A DNA stretch of 64,000 bases from Ianthella basta (Eukaryota > Porifera > Demospongiae > Verongiida > Ianthellidae). The notes beneath the pieces are model-generated. The model saw only the letters and a program-made list of their open reading frames with translations, made no database searches and was not told the origin of the DNA. Positions within the stretch are counted from its first letter, which is position 1, and each line of letters starts with the position of its first letter. The position numbers and the translations under genes are program-made. Where the stretch lies: the NCBI GenBank assembly GCA_964019415.1, contig OZ025884.1:5401733-5465732 (forward strand), read 5' to 3'. Shown here piece after piece: positions 22,401 through 37,400 of the stretch.

Positions 22401-25400
22401 AGCATCAGTGCAGTTAAGGGCAGCTAGAGACAACCTGTCATATTCACCTTCCACAATCAAGTGGACAAATGTCTCCTCTGTGCACATTGGCCTGTTGTCA
22501 TTGACATCAACAATGTCAATTGTGACATTGATTGAAGATGTTAAAGGCCCAGCAATCATGTCTCCATCATCAGCCTCAATGGTAAGCCTGAATGAAGGAT
22601 TCTCTTCACGATCCACAAAGGACACAAGTGAGACAATGCCCGTCAGTCGGTCAACCACAAAAGCCAGTATGTCAGGATTCCTCTCTACCACAGAGTATGT
22701 GATGACAGCACTTTGCCGATTGTCGGGGTCAGAGGCAATCACTTGGCCTATTGGTACTGCCATGTCTACTTCTGTGTTCTCCATCACACTAAACTTGTAT
22801 GGGAGTGTGGAGTTGGCGCCTTCAAACACTGGAGCATAGAAGTTGACTGCATTTACAGACACTACAATGCTTTGGGAAGTGGACATTGGAAGGCCTGCCT
22901 CTGTAGGGGGATTGTCTGTGCAAACTATTGTCAGAGAATGTTCACTTGTTTCTTCATAGTCCAGTGCTTTCAAAAGTTGGAGATTGCCAGTACGAGAATC
23001 AATTACAAATTGGTTGAACTGGTCACCTTCTATGGAGAAGCTAACAGGAAACCCATCCCTGTCAGTGCAAGTGAATCGAGCAAGCATCACACTGGTACGT
23101 TGATTCTCTTCCAGCGTGATAGCTGATGGACCTGTTATTACTGGCTGGAAATCATTGTTGTTAAGGATATTCACAAACAAGACCACATCTGTGAACATTT
23201 GGTTCACTCGAGAAGCATCGTATGCCCGAATGGTGAGATTGTACGCTGGCTGCACCTCATAGTCTAGCCGTTTGTTCAGAATTACTTCCCCAGTGCCTTC
23301 ATCAATGGAAAAGGTGCTGTTGATGTTGCCTCCAACTATTGCATATGTAATGCCTGTGGGCGTCTCCACATCAGTTGCATAGACAACAAAGATGACCACT
23401 GGAACAGATGCAGATTCCTCTACAGAAACGGATCCCATGAAGTTGACAAAGACAGGTGGTCTTTCGTTCATTGGTGTGATGGTGACAATCATTGTGGAAG
23501 TGTCTGAAAGAGAAGGCACTCCTCTGTCGCTGCACACAAATGTGAGGGTTTTCACAGGTAATGTGAGCTCGTCAACATTTGTGAAGATACGAGCTACAGT
23601 CTGACCTGGTCGAGAGGATAGGATTGCAAGCTGAAAGTTATCAGCATCGCCGGAACTAGTCATTGAAATGCTCAATTCTGCATTCTGATTGGTGTCTACA
23701 TCAATACAAGTGATATCTCCCACAATTGAGCCACTTGGCAATTCAACTGAAGCGAACACCACATACACCTCTTCACTAAAGTATGGTGCTTCGTTAACAT
23801 CAGTGACAGACACGTCTACATCAGCATACCCTGTCAAGCTGATGGGGGAGCCTCGGTCGGTGGCAGCCACCTCAAGGTTGTAAAAGGTTTGCCGTGTTGC
23901 ATTCAAACTACTAGCTATGGCCAGTGACTGACCACTGATGACAAAGTCACTGGATCCAATGCTGGTGGTGACTTGTAGAGAGAACTGACCATCATTTCCA
24001 CCGTCACGATCGGACACATTCAATTGCTGAATTGTGGACCCAGCACTGATATCTTCTGACACTTGAACAAGGTATACTGAAGGGTCAAACACTGGTCTGT
24101 ACTCATTGACAGGTTCTACGATGATGATAACTGTCCCTGTAGTCATCTGGGGAACAGTACCTCTATCACGGCACATCACAGTGATGTTGTACTGGGTCAC
24201 ACCTGAGTCGTAGTCAAGAGCTCCTATTACAGAGAGAACCCCGTCTGGAGTCACACTAAACAGCCCATCTGCAATCTGTCCACTGGGAATGCTGACAAAA
24301 GTCTCCCCGTTACTTCCTTCATCGCTATCTTCACAGATAATTGTTGACACTGAGGAGGGAGGTGAGATCGTCTCCTGTACAAAGATGGTCTGTTCTGCTG
24401 GGATTATCTCAGGCACATTATCATTGATATCTCGTACCCTGACAACAAGAACTGCTAGTGAGGAGTGTTCATTGGCTGTTGCTTGGATGATGACATGATG
24501 TACGGCTTGAACCTGACGATTCAGCGTGCCAGTTATCCTCACATCACCACTTGAGACATCTACTGAAAACTCTGAACCACCTTCAAACACAGTGAAAGTG
24601 ACTGGGCTAGCTGATTGTGTTTCAGCACTGACAGTGTACACAATCACATCAGTGTAGTCACCTTCGTCGATGGTTGTTTCGTATCTGTTGGATGGCACAA
24701 ACTGAGGTATGAGGTTCCTGTCTTCATAGATGGTGATTGCCACAGCGGATGTGAGTGCAATACGCCCACCTCTGTCTGCACAGTGGACTTTTACAGTGTG
24801 TACTGCAGGTGATTCAAAAGTGCTATTCATCACAAGCTGATTATTCACATCAAGGACAAATTTGGGAGAGGTAGTGGAGGCTATTGACAATGTGGGATCA
24901 CCAACTGGTACAGTGTCTTCATCTTCACAAGCAAACCGCTGCACCAGGAGACCTGCCCTTTCACTCACATGAATGTCTACAGCAGCAGCAGTAGGTGTCA
25001 AAACTGGGTTGTTGTCATTCACATCACTCAGCTGTATCACTAACTGAGCAGTGCTTGCTTCTCCACCCTCGTCCTCAACAATGACAGTCAGAGCATGTTC
25101 ACGAGAGGCTTCATAATCCAAAGGACGAATCACTGTTATTGAGCCATTATCAGAATTGACTTGGAATGATGGGTTGGGTTCAATCACACGGAAAGAGAAT
25201 ATGCCATCTCTGCCACTATCTCCATCCGTTGCTGCTACCTGACCAACAATGCTACCCACAGCAGTGTCCTCAGCCACATCTGGGATAGTATAGGTATCCA
25301 TTGTGAACATTGGTGGATACTCATTGACAGGGGTTACCCTGATCAGAGCAGTAGCTGTAGCTGATTGAGGTGGAGCTCCACTGTCACTGCAAGATATTGT

Positions 25401-28400
25401 GATGGTGTGATCCATGCTAGTTTCATAATCCAAAGCAGTGTTCACAAACACCACACCATCACTGCTAATGTCAAACAAACTGTTAGAGCTGGTCACTTGG
25501 TAAGATATCTCCGCATTTTCTGGCAAGTCCCCATCTTCACAGGTGACAGAAAGAACTGTTCTAAATCTGACAGCTGACTCACTGACAGTGCCTCGATAGA
25601 AGTTGCTTGGTGTGAAGACAGGTGCATTGTTATTCACGTCAGTCACTGTAATGGACACTAACACACGTGAATTCAGCTCATTGGGTCCCACATTCTGAGC
25701 AGAAACCAGAACGTAGTAAGTGCTCTTCTCAACAGCGTTGAGGCGTGCAGTGGTGAAAAGGGAACCTGAGGAGGGATCAATGCCAAACTGCTCTGCTCCG
25801 TCGCCCTCACCATCCACAATGGAATAACTTACACCAATGTTGATGTTGGCTGGTGTTGCAGATACCTGGAGAAAATCGCCAAGCACTGGATGATCTTCGG
25901 GTATGGAAGCATTGTAACTAGTCTCATCAAAGATAGGAGCACCTACACTAATAGGAGACACAATGATGACAACTTGTACAGATGATGATAGCATAGGAGT
26001 TCCTCTATCAGTGCAAAACACTCTTAGAGTGTAGACAGCTTCAGTTTCAAGGTCTCCTGTCAAGAGGATGCTGCCTTCATTGGTGATAGCAAACTTGTCT
26101 GAAGTGGGAAGGATGTCATAATCTATGAGTTGGTTCACACCTGAATCACCGTCTGAGCAGCTAACATTGACAACAGAGCCAAGGAGTGCATGGTCTGTCA
26201 AGATGGCAGCCTCATAAATAGGCTGACTGAAGACTGGAATATTGTCATTGGCATCCTCAACCTGGACAAACACAGTGGTTGAGCCAGTGAAGCGCTTGCC
26301 ATCAGGGGCAGTTGCTCCTCCGTCCACAGCCACTACTGTTAAGTTGTATTCATTGATTGTTTCAAAGTCCAATGCTGACAGAAGGCTGATATCCCCAGTG
26401 GTTGAGTTAATAAAGAACTTGTTTCCAAAGTTTCCACTTTCAATAGCATAAGAAAACTCTCCAAAGCTACCAATGTCAGAGTCTCTTGCCACAACTTGCT
26501 TCACTGATTCTGAGGCATTGAGGTTCTCTGGTACAGGAACAGTGTAAATATCCAGGTCAAATGTTGGAACATGATTGTTTTCAAATCGAACAGTGATGGT
26601 GACAATGCCTGATGCAACCTCAGGTTCATCTGTAGTGAGACTGTAGCAGATCACGGGAAGGACATGTACTGGTGTTTCGTCAAGCTGCTTCAACAAACGC
26701 ATTGTTCCATACTCGTCTGCACTAAAGAAATCAGAAGGTGGAATGAAGGTGAAATTGAAGGTATCTCCCCTTTGTAAGGTGTCATTGGAGCACTTTAGCT
26801 GACCAAATGGTTCATTCACGGGTGTATCATGGGCCACAATATACCTTCCTGAAGGTGGAGCCAAGTCTGAGCTCTCACTAATGTCCAAGACATTAATGAT
26901 AACAAGCACTTCAGAAAAGTTACCATTTCCGTCTGTAGCTCGGACAATAAGTCCATGCCTTCGCTGCAGCTCATAGTCTACTGAGAAGGCAAGCTGAAGA
27001 ATACCATTCTCACGATTAATTCTGAAATGGCCATCCTCATTCCCATCTGTGATACTGTATGTCAAAGCTGTCCCACTGGTTGTCTCAGCAGAGATCTGTG
27101 TGAAGTTGTTCCCTACTGGGGAATCCTCAGGAAGGTTCCATTGGTAAACCACCTGAGAGAACTTCGGATTACCAGGACGCAGAATAGCAATGAACACCTG
27201 TCCTACAGTGGAAAACATTCCATCTGTGCAAGAGATATTAGCTGTGTAACTGGTGCCACCACTCTTAGTGAGGTCTTCGTTGACCACAATGCTGTACTGA
27301 CCAGAGCCTCCTTGAGTAGCAAAAGGAATGTCAATTGGGTCTTGTGTTACAGTGACAACACCGAAGCTGCCAGAGTCATCATCTTCACACATGAATTCTA
27401 GGATTGAAGTTCCCATTGAGGTGGTAACATTCACAACAGTACCATAAATACCACTTCCACTGAGCTCTGGAGCATGGTCATTGACATTGTTAATGGTGAC
27501 TGTGACAGTAGCTGTGTCTGACAGAACATCAGACCCATTGAAGCTACCTCCATCTTCAACAATAACTGAAAAGACAAACATGTCCAGCACCTCAAAGTCC
27601 ATGGGGGCAGTTACAAGGATCAACCCAATTTCAGGATCCACATAGAAATCTGGGTTGTCTGAAGCAAGCCTGTACCTCAAACTGTCAGTGGGACTGTCAC
27701 TGTCGGTTGCAGCTACAACACCAATTGAATCCAGCACTGCAATGGTCTCATCAATGGTAAAGCTATATTCAGAACTTCCAAACATAGGTGGGAACTTGTT
27801 CTTACGATACACTTCCAAAACCACGTCTACTTCACTCCTTAGGGATGGTGAACCAAAGTCTGACACCACAATTGTGCTGAGGAAGGATGTTGAAGGTTGA
27901 AGGGGGCCTGCCACCGACACAGTACCATTGTTGGAATCAACTGTGAATGGTGCTCCAGATGTTGAAGGGCTCACACTGTACATTAGCCTCCTATTTTCTC
28001 CCACGTCTGCATCAATACAATTCAGCTGTGCCACTACAGTGCCCACCCCAGCGTCACTTAAGACTGGTACAGTTAGGTACATTGGAACACAGAGTGGATG
28101 GTTGTCATTCACGTCCTGCACTACAATAGTAGCATTTGCACTGCCAACCATGGGAGTGAATGGATCCCCATCAGTGGCCACCACTTGGAAGTTGAGTGAC
28201 GAAATTCTTTCCCGATCCAGTGTGTTGGCAAGGAGAACAGCCCCAGTTTCTGAGTTGATTCTGAAGAAACTTGCATCTGGTCCAACAAGGGAATAAGAGA
28301 CCTGACCTTGAATCCCACGATCACTGTCTGTAGCTGTTACGTTAGCAAAGTTGGTACCAATGGCACTATCCTCCTTCAACATCCAGCTGTAGGTTAACTG

Positions 28401-31400
28401 TTCAAACATTGGGGCATTGTCATTTCCAAACAAAAATGCTATTTGCACATCAATATCTGTTGTCCTTCTGGGGTCAATGGTGTCAGTAACAGGGACTACA
28501 AACTCATAGAACTCTTTAGTCTCCTCTGAGCTTGATGACAGGCGTACACCCAAAGTGATCTCTCCATTTTGTCCCACATTAAATTCAGGATTAAAAGGAC
28601 TAAGGTTACCTGCTCCCCGTGAGTATGTAACATCATCAGACCTATCCCCACCAGAACAGTTGAGTTGCAAGACAATGGCACTGACGGGTGTTCCGTCATC
28701 AACATAGCCAATATAGAGAGGTTGGGTACAGATTGGAGCACGCTCATTAACATTCCTCACAAAGACAGTGAATGTAGTGGTAGCTGACATGCGGTTAGCA
28801 CTGTCTTCTGCTCCATCAGTCACCACAATGGTGAGTTGGTGTGACTGTTCCCTTTCAAAGTCCAGCAGTCTTAGCAGCTTCAACTCTCCTGTGGATGGTG
28901 TGATGGTGAAGATGTCATCTTGGTTTGTGACTGGATCAATGGAGAACGTCAGTTTGCCATACAGTCCGGGATCATTATCAGATGCATTAAACTGCTGTAG
29001 CACTTCAGTCAAATTGTGTGATTCAGGCACAGTAACATGAGGAGGTGGATCCACAAACATAGGTGAGTGACTGTTGATTTCAATAATACTGATGATGACT
29101 TCAGTGATGCTGCCCAGTATGGGTACACCACTATCTGAGCACTGAATTAAGAGGCCATAGTTGTCAAATTCACGTTGGAGAAGATCACCTGCAACCCTTA
29201 TTTCTCCACTGGAACTGTCCACAAGAAATAAGGTGCCCACTGCTTGGTTGAGCAGGGTATATGTTATCACAGTGGGAGTCTCAAAGTCAGCGTCTGTACA
29301 GCTGACCACACCAATAGTGAAGTTGACAGCTTGTGTTGCATCAACAGTGAAATTGTACATTGCGCCTTCTGGAAACTTTGGAGGCTCATCATTTACATTT
29401 ACCAGAAATGTTAAAACATTACTAGAGTATGTTCTTCTGTCCGGATCATTATTGCCAGAAGCAGCTCTATCATAAGCCATGACCATCAGTGGGTACCCTC
29501 TGGCTCCAGTATCATAGTCCAGTGCTTCACTGACGGTAAGCTCACCAGTTGGTGCAAGGCTGAATGGCACAGACTCTGACACAAGCTCAAATCGCACATT
29601 GCCATCTTCCCCAGCATCCCCATCAGTGGAAATGAGGGTTGTAACTCTGTAACCCACATAGACATTCTCTAAAATGTTAAATGTACCATCACCAAGAAAT
29701 GTTGGGCTGTGCTCATTGACAGGTAGGACATTGATCATGACCAAAGTGGTAGCTGCAAGAAGTCCATCAGAGCACTGGATAGTGAGGGCAAACCCTCTTG
29801 TGCCTGCATCATAGTCCAGCTGCCTCCCAGCCAGAACAGCAAGGCTGCCTACTATCATACCCCTGCCATCATCTGCAATGCTCTTTGAACTCACAGAGAT
29901 GCCAAATATTCCTTCGTCATTGCCTTCACTGATGGTCATTGTGAGAGGGTCATTGAAATCCACATCATAACAGGGTACATCAAGAAGCTGTTCCCCTAAG
30001 CTGGGTGAGGAAGACTCAAGGATTCCAATGGGTTCCACAGTGGTTGGAAGGGTGGGAGCTGTGTTGGCACTAATGAGGATTTGAAGTAAGACACTGTCAC
30101 TCAGTGATGGCACTCCGTTATCTTCCACTGTTAGTCTGTATGTAAACTGCAGAACTGTGCTTCTGTCTCCAAGGTCTATTTCTTGGCCATTCATTGGGTA
30201 GATGCAGCTAGCTGTGCTATTGAAGGCAAAATAAGCTGTTCGTGTACTTGGTACTGGGGTCAGGGTGAAACGCAAAGTACCTTCTGGGGTGTTTGCACCA
30301 TCAGCATCTTGAGCATCAACAAAATACACACAGTCAGTACTGTTGAGGTTATCTGGTTCAACAGTGATGGTAGGTTCCAGGTTGACAAACTCTGGGCGGT
30401 TCAAATTTGTTGAGTTAGCAGAAATCACCACTGTGGCAGTGGCTGACAGTGATGGGGAACCAAAATCTGTACATAGGACTTCAATGTAATAGTATGCCTG
30501 AAGTGGTGTCACTGTGGTTACAAGAAATCCAGCCGAATTCAGTTCAAAGTCCTGCACAGTACCAACAATGGACATTTCCACTTGGCCTGCACTACCAGAA
30601 TCCTCATCAGTGCATGTAAACATGACCGCCACAGAACCCACTGCTGAGTCCCGCTGCAAATTGGTTACAATAGCATCAGCCGGACTGATGCGGGGATGCA
30701 CATCATTCACATCAATAACATCTATCGTCACAGTGGTGAAATCGCTCTTCTGCTCTGAGCCACTCTCATCATCAGGTGGAATGATGTTTGTTGCTTGCAC
30801 TGTGAGAATGTACTGGGTCTGGGTCTCATAGTCCAGTGGATTCACCACTCTAATGACACCAGTACTACTGATCGAGAACCTTTCTTCTGGGTCCCCAGAT
30901 GTAATGCTGTAGACCGGAGTGCCATAACTGACAAAGTCACCATCAGAGGCTATGACTTGGATAACAGATGATACAATTCTTCCCTCTATGACACTCTGTT
31001 GGTAATTGTCACGTGAAAACACAGGGGCAAAGTCGTTGAAAGGCAGAACAGTCACACGCACACTGGCAGTTGCACTAAGTCCATCAGAATCTGTGCAAAC
31101 AACAGTGAACTGATGCTGCAATAGAGATTCTACATCAAGCACTGATTTAGTGCTTAGAGCACCACTTGTATCATCAATGATGAAGCTGTTAGTGCCTTCC
31201 AGAGAATAAATTAGACTCCTACTAGTATCAGCATCATCGTCCACATCAGTACAGCTGATTCCCACAGGAATCAATAGTGGTGGGGGCTGAGACTCTCTGG
31301 CCTGTCCAAAGTAGATGGTGTCAGAAAACATTGGACCAGCATCATTCTCATTCAAAACAGACACCGCTACTGCTACTTCTGCTGAGGCACCATCTGGTTT

Positions 31401-34400
31401 AGTTGCACGTACTGTAAAAGTGAAAAATCGGTCTTCTGGGTTCTCATAATCCAATGCTCGCAAGAGTCTCAGCTGTCCAGATGAAGCAGTAATGAAAAAT
31501 GTGCTGTAATTCCTTCCCACTATCTCATAAGCAAAACTATCTGTGATGTTGTCATATGCTTCAATGTTCCCAACAACGTGCCCAGCAACAGCTTCTAACT
31601 CGGGAACATTGAATGAATAAAGGTTCATAGTGAAGCGAATTTCTTCCACACGAGGAGTGACACTGACTATCACCACTGAGGATGCTGTCCTTGGTGGGAT
31701 TCCTCCATCTGAACACATCAGCTGCACTATGTATGGTCTGGCTTCAAGTGGCTCAGTTGCCTCCAGAAAGCCAAGAGGCAAGCTGGTGCTCAAGCGAAAT
31801 GGTACAGGGTTCTCATCACCATTGGTTATCACAATCTCCTGTACTCCATTTGGTCCTGAATCCCTATCTGTACAATTGACAGTCTCAATCACAGTTGTTA
31901 ACGAAGCATTCTCCCGCACAGACACAATGTATACTTCTTCAGTGAACACTGGGTTGTTGTCATTCTCATCAGTGATGAGGACTGTAATGGCGGTGATTGA
32001 GGAACGCGCCATGAACTCATAGTCCTGTTCGCCATTGTCTGTTACTTCAATCTGCAGACTAAACATTGTGTCTTCTTCATAGTCCAGGTTGCTGATCAGG
32101 AACAGTTCACCAGTAACCTCATTCAGTTGGAATTTCTGCTTCTCATTTCCACTAATAATGTAGTATCTGATGGTATCATGAGGAAAGTCATCAGCATCGT
32201 CTGCAGTAATCTGTTTCACTTGAGCTCCAACGCCAGTGCTTTCTGATATCATTGCTTCTGTACTACTAGTGATCTGTGGGGCAAATTCATTCACAGGCAA
32301 CACTTCAACAAATACAGTTACTTCATCTGTCAGTTCACCGTCAGAGCAGGTGATAGTGAGAGTGTACTGAGAGGCTTGTTCATAGTCAGGTACCATTCCA
32401 CCTAAGAGAGAGATTCTACCAGTTGAACCTGACACTTCAAACAATGAATTTGCACTGATGGAGTATTGTACCGTTCCAAATGGTTGTGAATCGTTGTCAA
32501 AGCATTCCACTATTGCATTCTGCAGGCCTTCAGTAGAGCTTTCATTGAGGCTGAGAGTGAAAGTGTCTGTAATGAAGACTGGCAGATTGTCATTTTCATT
32601 CAAAACATTTACTTGGGCCTGCAGTTCATTGTAGATCATGGGGTTAGTGCTGAGAGACGCCCGAATGATCAGTGAGTAAGTTGTTACTGTCTCATAGTCC
32701 AAAGGACTCTTCAGCCTCACAATACCTGTCCTCTCTTCAATGAAGAATGTATCATGTGTCATACTGTATACAACTGTGCCTGAGGCACGGGCAATAACGG
32801 TTAGAATGCGAGTGTTCTTGCCTTCGGCAGTATCAAACACAGGTGTTGATTCTCTAAATGTGACCATAGGTGTTGCATCAACAAAGGTGATGTTTGGGGT
32901 ACCTGCTGACACTAAAATTGAAACTGATGACCTGGCTGTGAGCACAGGCAAACCAGAGTCTGCGCACTGCACATCAAAGACATATAGCATGTCTACCTCT
33001 GGTACAGTGCTGACAACGACTATGCTACCAGCTGTGGTGACACTTAAGAAACTAGGAGCAGACAACAGCTGCAGTGTAACTGGTCGTGTTGGAGTGAATT
33101 CAGTGTCTGTACAGGTGATTTGTACTCCAGTAGCACCCAGTCCATCAGATGACCGGATGGTGCCCGTGTACAGGTCCTCAGACAGCTCTGGAGGAAGGTC
33201 ATTCTCATTCTCTACTATGACTGTAAATGTGGCAGTAGAGCTTCTTGACATTATGGCATTATCCCTTACTGTAACAGTCAGACTGTAGCTGTTTCGTCTC
33301 TCAAAATCCAAAGGTGCAGCTGTCACTACATCACCATTGGCCAGAATACCAAAGTCTGCATGGTCAGTGCCATCCAAGAAGACAAAAAACTGTCCATCTC
33401 GATGAGTGCTTCTATCTTGGTCACTTATTTCAAATCTGTAAAAGCTGGAACCCACCGTTATGCCCTCTGAAATAGTTGCTTGCAAGTCAGTATTCAAAAT
33501 CATTGGAGCATGCTCATTGACAGGAATGATACTAACCCTGACCGTTACTTGTATAGATTGGGCCGGGGTTCCTCGATCTGATACATTGATGGACACACTC
33601 AATTCTTCAAACTGCTCAAAGTCAATCATGGGAGCAACCGTTATAGTTCCATCACTACTTACAGTGAAGAAGTTTTCATGTGGTCCAGGTTGAACATTGT
33701 AGATGATGGTGCCACTGACACCATTGTCCCGGTCATCACAGTCCACAAGACCTGGATATATGGTCTCCCCACTGCCCTCCAAAACAGTTGTGAAGTAGGT
33801 CTCTTGGGTACAAACTGGAGCAAAATCGTTCACTTCACGCACAAGGAATGTTAAAGTTGATGTCACCGTAGTGTCTGGGTCTGCTACTGAAACAGTGATG
33901 TTGAAGGTGTCAGTATCTGAAGCATCAAGGGCACGAAGTAGCCTCACATTGCCCTCATTCCCAATCAAAAAGAAATCCATTGGGTCACCCGACACCTCAC
34001 TGAAAACTAGGTTCCCAAAGAAACCTGTATCAGGGTCACTGGCACTAATAGTGAATATCACACTGGAAATAGCTGTAGATTCGTCAACCATGATAACTGC
34101 AGGAAGATTCTCAAATGAAGGTGGTCCAACATTAACAAGGTCAACTACCACAGTCACATAAAACACAGTGCTGCGTTTCACATCCACCCCATTGTCAGTA
34201 GCTGTGATTTCCAGCAAGTGCCTTGTAGCCGAGCTTGAAGTCAGGTTTTCCGTCACTATCAGACTGGAAGGGGGCATTATGCCAAACAAGGGGTGGTTGA
34301 GTGCATAGCTAACCTTTCCATTTTCCCCAACATCCACATCCACACAATTCAGTTCTGCTATAACCGAGTTAGGCTCACGACTTACTTCAACCTGGAACTC

Positions 34401-37400
34401 TCTCCCATTGATTAGAGAACAATTGGGCTCATTGTCATTTACATCTTGAACGAACACCGTAACATTCACAGTGACATCCCTAGTGTCCGAAACAGTCACT
34501 GGGAAGAAATAAGTGGTGACTAAATCCGCATCAAGTGGTGTTCTCAGGCGAATGGTGCAGTTTGGGTAAGAATTGCTGGTGTAAAAGATGTCCTGGGCAA
34601 TATCATCATTGATAGTACACTCAAACTCGTTTTCATCGAAGTTCTCTGTGACAATGTTAGACACAATGTCATTTAGTTGCAGGTTCTCTGGAACGGACAC
34701 TACAATATCATCAGCATTTCCAGGAGTGAGTATGGTTGCATTGTCAGGAACAGCCGCAACACTGATAAAAACATCACCAGTTTGGATTAGCTGTGGGTCA
34801 CCATTGTCAGAACATTGTATGCCAAGTGTGAAACTAAGGCTAGCCACCCCTTCTGGAACGATGATAACATTTGCTATTGAAATAATACCAGTTTCATTGT
34901 TGATAGCAAAATGCCGATTGGGGCTGTGAAAGGAGTAAGTGATGAGAGAGTTGACAGTGTTGGGAGCATCAGCATCAGTGCACCTCAGAGTATGGACCAG
35001 GGAGCCAATTGGGTTATGTTCTAGAGTATTTAACGAAATGGGTCCAAATCCATCTACCCATTGTGGTCTGTTGAAGTTTCCATCAGTGACGACAACAGTT
35101 ATAGGTTCCACCGTGGTAAAGGTGCCATCCGACACTGTGACATTGTATTCAAATTGTGAAATCAAACTTTCAGAAAGGTCTTGTCTCAAGAAAAAGAAAG
35201 CATTTTGCATTAAATCACTTGTCTTTACCACATCAAATGTAGAGGTTGCTGGCTCCAGTGTGTATGTCAGAGTACCTCCAATACCCTCATCTCCATCAGT
35301 TACAGACAAAGTTGAAATAACAGATGGCAGAGTGGTCTTTGAGATACTGAAATCAAAAGGGGCATTGGTGAAGACTGGTCTGTGTTCATTCACTGCCAGG
35401 ACATTGATGACCACATCTGCTGTAGCAGTGTCAGTACCATCTGTGCATTGTACCAAGAAGCTATAGCCTACCCGCTCTTCGTAGTCCAAAGTTAGGCCAG
35501 AACGCAAGGTGACAGCAGTTGGTGATACTTCAAACATTTGTTCTGCGATTAGATGATCAACAATAGTGACAGTCAGTTGACCCCCAATGTATAGATCACT
35601 ATCACTGCACATGATAGCTAGTACTTCTGCCGGCCCAGTCAAGCCTTCACTAACTTCAGTCTCATATATGTTCTGATCAAACACGGGACTATCATCATTG
35701 AGAGCTCTTACAATCAAAACATACTGCTCAGCCAGGCAGTCAGTATTATCTGTATCACCATCACAAATGGTTATTGGAATAGTGATCTTACAGTAAGGAC
35801 TGGTTTGTGTTATGCAAGCCATTGCTGGAAAGAGAGTAGTGTCATCGGTATTGAGTTCAGAAGTAGAAACAAGAACACTGCGCTCATTATCGATGGAGAA
35901 GAGGTTACTCAGTCCTGACAGAGTATAGCGAAAAACAGAATTCCTGTCTCGATCACTTACATTCACATTCCGTAGACCATCAACACTGCTGTTAAAACTG
36001 ATGACCACACTTCCAATAGGCAGGCTCTCATCTGCTACAAAGAATTTGGACCCATCTGTCATTGGTGGATACTCATTAACATTCTCAATTATCACATCGA
36101 GTGGTGCAGTACTATTCAAGATTGGCTGATCCATATCATAGCACTGAAGTGTTACAGTGTAACGAACAGGACCAATGGTTTCATAGTCAATGGGAGCAGT
36201 AGAGGACACATTCCCTGTGTCTTCATCGATGACCAAATTGAAGGCAGATGGAATTGGGTCTGGATCTACTTGAGTGATACGGTACTTGATGGTAACTGGA
36301 AGATCTTCTGGATCCTGACACTGGGCTTGAAAGAAATTCTCTGGGATGATCAATGGTGGAACAACAGCATTTGACTCAGGCACGGTGACAGTATACGAAG
36401 CACTAGCAAAGGTTGGTGGCATGTCATTCACATTCTCCACCTGCACAAAAATAGTAACTGTGCTAGTCAGTGGTTGGCTGGCATCATCCACAGCTTCAAT
36501 GGACAGTCCAAATTGGGAGAAATCACCTTCAAAATCAAGGGCCTGCTTTAGGGTTACCTGTCCAGACATGGAGTCCACCAAAAAGTATTGACTGTTAGAT
36601 GCAAAGTCAACAAGGCGATAGGATACACTATCTCCATCATCGTCAGTGGCATTGACATCAAATATTACTGTGTTCACTGCAGTGTCTTCAGGGAGGTTCA
36701 GTGACACATGGGAAGAGTGACTAAATTGTGGTGCCCTGGTGTTGTTTGAGGTGACTGCGATGTCTATGAAGGCTACGGCTGTGTTTACTCCATCAGTACA
36801 AATGACAGCAAGAAAATAACTTCCAAGCAGACTGGATCGATCCACATCCTGAGCCAGAAAAATGGATCCATTTGATGGCTCAATGTAAAAGGTGCCTGTA
36901 GCTCCGCTGGATATGCTGTACGAAATCACATCATTCACATCTTGATCGGTACAACGTGCATTAAATACTGCCATATTCAAAGGGTGGCTTCGAGCAATAG
37001 TAACCATAGCACTACTCTCAGTGAACTGCGGACTATTGTCATTCACATCCTCCAAATTAATTCTGATGGCAACACTTGAACTCTGTGTGCGATAGAAATC
37101 CTCAGGCCCATCTCTAGCAGTGACAATCACGGTAAGGGAAGGAGACGACTCTCTATCAAGTTCTTGGGTAGAGACCAGCGTGTACTGGCCATTTCCCAAT
37201 GACTGTAGCAAGAATCTTGCAGAGGCTCCACCAGTTATCACAACAGTAATAGTGTCTTGTGGATCAGGGTCAGTGACAGTAAAAGTACCCACTTGAGTGT
37301 TGGAGTCTTTGGTTTCTGTCACATTGAATACAAGAGAAGATGGGAGAACAGGGGGCCCTATGTTGAGTGCTTGAGCAACAACAGTCACACCAGCAGAGTC